A stretch of DNA of 64,000 nucleotides, taken from an uncultured Ruminococcus sp. (lineage in GTDB: Bacteria > Bacillota > Clostridia > Oscillospirales > Ruminococcaceae). This document shows positions 61,332 to 64,000 of this stretch, piece after piece; the first letter of the stretch is position 1; each line of letters starts with the position of its first letter. The stretch is from NCBI GenBank assembly GCA_910577575.1, contig CAJTOG010000004.1, forward strand, positions 17,112 through 81,111. Direction: 5' to 3'. Below the pieces are notes generated by a model. It did no database searches. It was not told the origin of the DNA and worked only from the letters and a program-made list of their open reading frames with translations. The position numbers and the translations under genes are program-made.

Positions 61332-62651
61332 TTATTTATCTGATTTTTTAAATCTTGATTTTTGTCCTAGATTAAGAGATGCAGTCAGAATTTTATCTGA
61401 TTTGAACAATTTCAGAGCAAAGAACATACATACAATAAATGCGATTGCCTGATAGACAAGCCCGCTGAAGAATATGCCCATATGACCGAACATCAGGTTG
61501 GACATTGCTGAAAATGTATGAGTAAACGGAATGGCATAAACCAGTATCCTTATAACTACAGGAAGAGTATTTATATCAGAAAACATTGATATTATATATG
61601 GAATCATTGCCATAAACATCAGGGGCATGACCATTGTCTGAGCCTGTTTTGTATCGTTTACCAATGCACCGAGCATGAGAGATATGGATAAGCATATCAT
61701 TATTGTAAGGAAAAGCTGTAAACCAACCAGAATATAATCTCCTGCACCAAGAGAAAGTCCAAGCTGATTCAATGCTTCATCAACTGATATATATTGTCCT
61801 GAAATGCTGCCTGTAAGTTCTTCAGTAACCGTGCCAGCAGTACCTGACATGAACGATGAAAAACCTATTGTATAAAATGCAGCATTTAACAGGGCAACTA
61901 TAGCGGCAGCAAGCATTTTTGCTCCGAGAATGGAAGTTCTTGAAACCGGTGCAGAAAGAAGCGTTTCAAGGGTTTTGTCTATTTTTTCATTTGATATTGC
62001 ACTCATAAGCATCTGTGAAGTCATCATTATTAAAACGAATACTATAATGGGAAGTATCATATTCTGACTCATAAGACTGTTCATTATGCTGTCAGCACTT
62101 GCATTTGCCGATTTGTCACTTACCACGGTATGTTCTGAAACGTTCAGCGGAGAGTTGATAAGTTCTATATCTTCAGCATCAAGTCCTGCTTTGTCTGCAA
62201 GCATCATGGAAAGACAGTTTTTTATCAAACTGACTGCACCGCTGTTGTTGTTTGTCAGATTGGACATCATAGCTGCTGAATCCATACCTGCAATACTTAT
62301 GATTTCAGGTGCTTCACCGTTTTCAATTTTCTCGGTAAATCCTTCCGGAATTATAATAACAGCTTCTTTTTCTGTTGTTTTGAGAATTTCTGAATAGTTG
62401 TCTCCGTCTATATCATATTCTGCAATTTCTGCATTAGCTGATTTAAGTGAGTCAATAAGATTTTTTGTCAGTTCTGTGTTGTCCCTGTCTATAAGACTTA
62501 TGCTGTATTCTTTTTTTACTGCTTCTTCCATTGTTTTATTCATGACATTTCCGAGGAACATGAAAAGTGTCATTGTTACAATAAGACCAATAATTGTCTG
62601 TGCAGTTATAAGTTCAGCAAGTTCTTTTTTAAGAAGATTAAAGAATTTCAT
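61332..62651 (-). CDS. ABC-2-type exporter permease (NatB-like)
   Basis: The 439-residue membrane protein has one N-terminal membrane segment, a large extracytoplasmic domain (about 45-200) and five or six C-terminal membrane segments. This is the NatB/YhgE-like topology. The conserved segment MSAISNEKIDKTLETLLSAP (about 215-235) is typical of the sodium-extruding NatB group. The exported substrate is unknown. Its ATG overlaps the end of the ATPase gene by 14 bases. Confidence 0.9.
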   Translation of the reverse strand: MKFFNLLKKELAELITAQTIIGLIVTMTLFMFLGNVMNKTMEEAVKKEYSISLIDRDNTELTKNLIDSLKSANAEIAEYDIDGDNYSEILKTTEKEAVIIIPEGFTEKIENGEAPEIISIAGMDSAAMMSNLTNNNSGAVSLIKNCLSMMLADKAGLDAEDIELINSPLNVSEHTVVSDKSANASADSIMNSLMSQNMILPIIVFVLIMMTSQMLMSAISNEKIDKTLETLLSAPVSRTSILGAKMLAAAIVALLNAAFYTIGFSSFMSGTAGTVTEELTGSISGQYISVDEALNQLGLSLGAGDYILVGLQLFLTIMICLSISLMLGALVNDTKQAQTMVMPLMFMAMIPYIISMFSDINTLPVVIRILVYAIPFTHTFSAMSNLMFGHMGIFFSGLVYQAIAFIVCMFFALKLFKSDKILTASLNLGQKSRFKKSDK

Positions 62652-63378
62652 TGTTATTCACCACCCTTTCAAAAACTTCCTCAAGATTTGAGGAATTATA
62701 CCGCTGTTTAAGTTCATTGGTACTTCCTGTTACAAGAAGATGCCCTTTTGATATGATTCCGACACGGTCGGAGACAAATTCGATTTCAAGCATATTATGT
62801 GATGAGAGCAGAAAAGACATATTTTCTTCTTTGGCAAGCTGTTTAATCATTTTTCGGATTTCTATAGCATTAAGAACATCAAGACCGCTTGTTGGTTCAT
62901 CAAGTATAGCAAGTGCAGGTTTGGTCATAACTGCACGTGAAAGAAGCAGTTTTCTTATCATTCCTCTGCTATAGCTTCCTATTTTGTCATTCAGACGTTC
63001 GCCGAGACCGCATATTTTTTCAGCTCTTTCGGCATATCCGTTGACAGTATCAATATCTGTTGAAAAAAGTCCTGCCATAAACCTCAGATATTTTTTACCC
63101 GTCATATTTTTATAAGCACCTGCTTCATCAGGAAGATAAGTAATACACTGACGTACTTTTTCAGGTTCTTTTATAACGCTGAATCCGTTGACAACTGCAT
63201 CTCCCGATGTCGGAGTAAGAAGAGTGGAAATCATGCGTATGGTAGTAGTTTTTCCTGCTCCGTTTGTTCCAATAAGTGCAAAAATTTCACCTTTTCCGAT
63301 TTCAAACGATACCTTGTCAGCGGCAAGCACCTTGGTATACTGTTTTGACAGTTCTTTTACTTCAAGAACATTTTCCAT
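62638..63378 (-). CDS. ABC exporter ATPase (NatA-like)
   Basis: This 246-residue ATPase has the complete set: Walker A IGTNGAGKTTTIRM, Q-loop YLPDE, signature motif SYSRGMIRKLLLSRA, Walker B LAILDEPTSGLD and the switch histidine in LLSSHNMLE. The signature motif is SRGM instead of the usual SGGQ, as in NatA-like exporters. It drives the permease encoded just downstream. Confidence 0.95.
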   Translation of the reverse strand: MENVLEVKELSKQYTKVLAADKVSFEIGKGEIFALIGTNGAGKTTTIRMISTLLTPTSGDAVVNGFSVIKEPEKVRQCITYLPDEAGAYKNMTGKKYLRFMAGLFSTDIDTVNGYAERAEKICGLGERLNDKIGSYSRGMIRKLLLSRAVMTKPALAILDEPTSGLDVLNAIEIRKMIKQLAKEENMSFLLSSHNMLEIEFVSDRVGIISKGHLLVTGSTNELKQRYNSSNLEEVFERVVNNNEIL

Positions 63379-63427
63379 AAAAAATCCCCTTTTTTAAATA
63401 TTTGTAAAATTATCTTTTACTTTAAGT

Positions 63428-63456
63428 ATTATAACATAGCTTTATGAAAAAGTAAA
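63428..63456 (-). promoter_or_regulatory. Promoter of the ABC exporter operon
   Basis: TTTACT (63451-63456) and TATAAT (63428-63433) are 17 bases apart on the minus strand. AAGGGG precedes the ATG. Confidence 0.75.
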
Positions 63457-63470
63457 TATATTTTTAAGAC

Positions 63471-63511
63471 AAAACCGCACAAGGTTTCAGAAATCCTTGT
63501 GCGGTTTTTAA
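63471..63511 (-). terminator. Terminator between the peptide locus and the exporter
   Basis: AAAACCGCACAAGG and CCTTGTGCGGTTTT are exact complements around TTTCAGAAAT (14-bp stem), with T-rich flanks on both strands. It probably ends the minus-strand transcript from the peptide genes. Confidence 0.85.
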
Positions 63512-63596
63512 TTGGAAATCAGCAAAACCAGATTATAGGCTGCGGAAAAAATATTTTGAACCACCACATAATATTATTCTCTTTTCCTTAAAGAGC

Positions 63597-63632
63597 AATA
63601 CCGCACAAAGCCCGATGACTCAGTGCGGTATT
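63597..63632 (-). repeat. Inverted repeat after the second peptide gene
   Basis: AATACCGCAC and GTGCGGTATT are exact complements around a 16-base loop, starting three bases after the peptide stop. It shares ACCGCACAA with the terminator at 63471. It could be a processing or weak termination hairpin. Confidence 0.6.
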
Positions 63633-63635
63633 CCA

Positions 63636-63713
63636 TTAAATGAATTTGAAGAGACAGTTGAAAACGATAATAACAAGCGTAAGAAAAACCGGATTTAAGT
63701 ATAAAATTGTCAT
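63636..63713 (-). CDS. 25-residue membrane peptide
   Basis: ATG at 63713 is preceded by AAGGA eight bases away. The peptide (MTILYLNPVFLTLVIIVFNC, then five more residues) is almost entirely hydrophobic, with one lysine near its C-terminus, so it should be a single membrane span. It follows the 24-residue peptide gene by 35 bases on the same strand. It is too short for standard gene callers. A toxin, signal or regulatory peptide is possible. Confidence 0.5.
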   Translation of the reverse strand: MTILYLNPVFLTLVIIVFNCLFKFI

Positions 63714-63748
63714 TATGAAATTCCTTGTCATTTTTAAGATAATAATCT

Positions 63749-63823
63749 TTAGCAGCCGAGAAAAGCACGTCCGACACTTGAAACTACTGCCATCCAGACT
63801 CCACACCAGAATACAGTTGCCAT
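63749..63823 (-). CDS. 24-residue hydrophobic peptide
   Basis: The start ATG (63823) has a perfect AAAGGAG site eight bases upstream. The peptide is MATVFWCGVWMAVVSSVGRA followed by FLGC: two Trp, two Cys and GxxxG-like small-residue spacing. It is downstream of an excellent promoter flanked by two operators, with the second tiny gene following it. No known family is recognised. The presence of a good ribosome binding site, promoter and operators makes a real gene likely despite the length. Confidence 0.6.
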   Translation of the reverse strand: MATVFWCGVWMAVVSSVGRAFLGC

Positions 63824-63846
63824 AAAAACATCTCCTTTCTGAAATA

Positions 63847-63866
63847 ATTAACGGTTTACCGTTAAT
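63847..63866 (-). promoter_or_regulatory. Operator 1 of the peptide locus
   Basis: ATTAACGGTTTACCGTTAAT is a near-perfect 20-bp palindrome with core CGGTTTACCG. It lies just downstream of the -10, over the expected transcript start. A TetR- or MarR-type repressor would block transcription here. Confidence 0.75.
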
Positions 63867-63869
63867 CAT

Positions 63870-63898
63870 ATTATAGCACAGATAAAATAAAAAGTCAA
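63870..63898 (-). promoter_or_regulatory. Promoter of the two-peptide locus
   Basis: TTGACT (63893-63898) and TATAAT (63870-63875) are 17 bases apart on the minus strand. It is a strong promoter sandwiched between two copies of one operator. Confidence 0.88.
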
Positions 63899-63910
63899 CG
63901 GTTTACCGAC
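63894..63910 (-). promoter_or_regulatory. Operator 2 of the peptide locus
   Basis: GTCAACGGTTTACCGAC contains the same CGGTTTACCG core as operator 1, 47 bases away centre to centre, and overlaps the -35. A plus-strand ribosome binding site (AAAGAGG) at the very end of the window suggests that a divergent gene, perhaps the repressor, starts just beyond 64000. Confidence 0.72.
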
Positions 63911-64000
63911 AAAAAATTTCTACAAAAAATGATATTATTATTTATAAGATTTAAACAAATTCTGTTTGAATCCTTATTTTAAATAAAGAAAGAGGTCATT

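Noticed and set aside
1..64000. CRISPR arrays, rRNA genes, insertion sequences or prophage genes
   Set aside because: No regularly spaced direct repeats of CRISPR size, no transposase or phage structural genes and no rRNA were seen.

Overview
This AT-rich window most likely comes from the chromosome of a cellulolytic, cellulosome-producing Ruminococcus-type Firmicute. The evidence is two GH9 cellulases and a CBM22-GH10 xylanase with near-identical C-terminal dockerins, a secreted leucine-rich-repeat protein with a dockerin, strong AGGAGG-type ribosome binding sites, a T-box leader, and FabK as the only enoyl-ACP reductase seen. The genus is inferred from gene content, not from a marker gene.

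Layout. 1-9.85 kb: minus-strand fatty-acid operon (fabH-fabK-fabG-fabF-accB-fabZ-accC-accD-accA-acpP), closed by a terminator, then a ParA-like ATPase with its own promoter. 10.1-14.2 kb: a divergent plus-strand operon with fabD, aroE, an acetyltransferase, aroK and an amidohydrolase. 14.4-18.1 kb: LRR-dockerin protein, guaB and a solitary type I restriction specificity gene (hsdS). 18.1-24.7 kb: three lipoproteins, typA, a decayed-looking stretch, tRNA-Tyr/Thr/Pro, a small acidic membrane protein and rsmE. 24.8-32.0 kb: three cellulosomal glycoside hydrolases, each with its own terminator and an unusual upstream DNA motif. 32.0-36.4 kb: a small (p)ppGpp synthetase, a collapsed regulator-ABC exporter operon, an SCP2 protein, glyQS and a membrane protein. 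36.4-48.9 kb: a long minus-strand series with cysS, cysE, two U32-like paralogues, hydE, nadA, ridA, ilvA, a DUF815 ATPase and leuBDC. 49-58.8 kb: accessory genes, ilvD, ilvC, ilvN, ilvB and leuA. 58.8-61.3 kb: plus-strand housekeeping genes including rlmH. 61.3-64 kb: an ABC-2 exporter and a tightly controlled locus of two tiny peptide genes.

How it fits together. Branched-chain amino-acid synthesis is almost complete here and appears to be controlled in two ways. leuA sits behind a T-box leader. ilvB-ilvN-ilvC sits behind a 40-codon leader peptide rich in Ile and Val codons, followed by an intrinsic terminator, which is the layout of transcription attenuation. The cellulase genes carry candidate operators (a 16-bp perfect palindrome; three 11-bp-phased TGTAACC repeats).

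Most novel-looking items: the two-peptide locus at the right edge, whose promoter lies between two copies of one operator; the Ile/Val leader; the U32-like pair beside hydE; the solitary hsdS; and several decayed genes not visible as intact ORFs (4660-5097, 7676-7907, 22266-22883, 33370-33822, 37864-38257, 46720-47064). All readings come from manual translation and motif inspection. No database search was possible.
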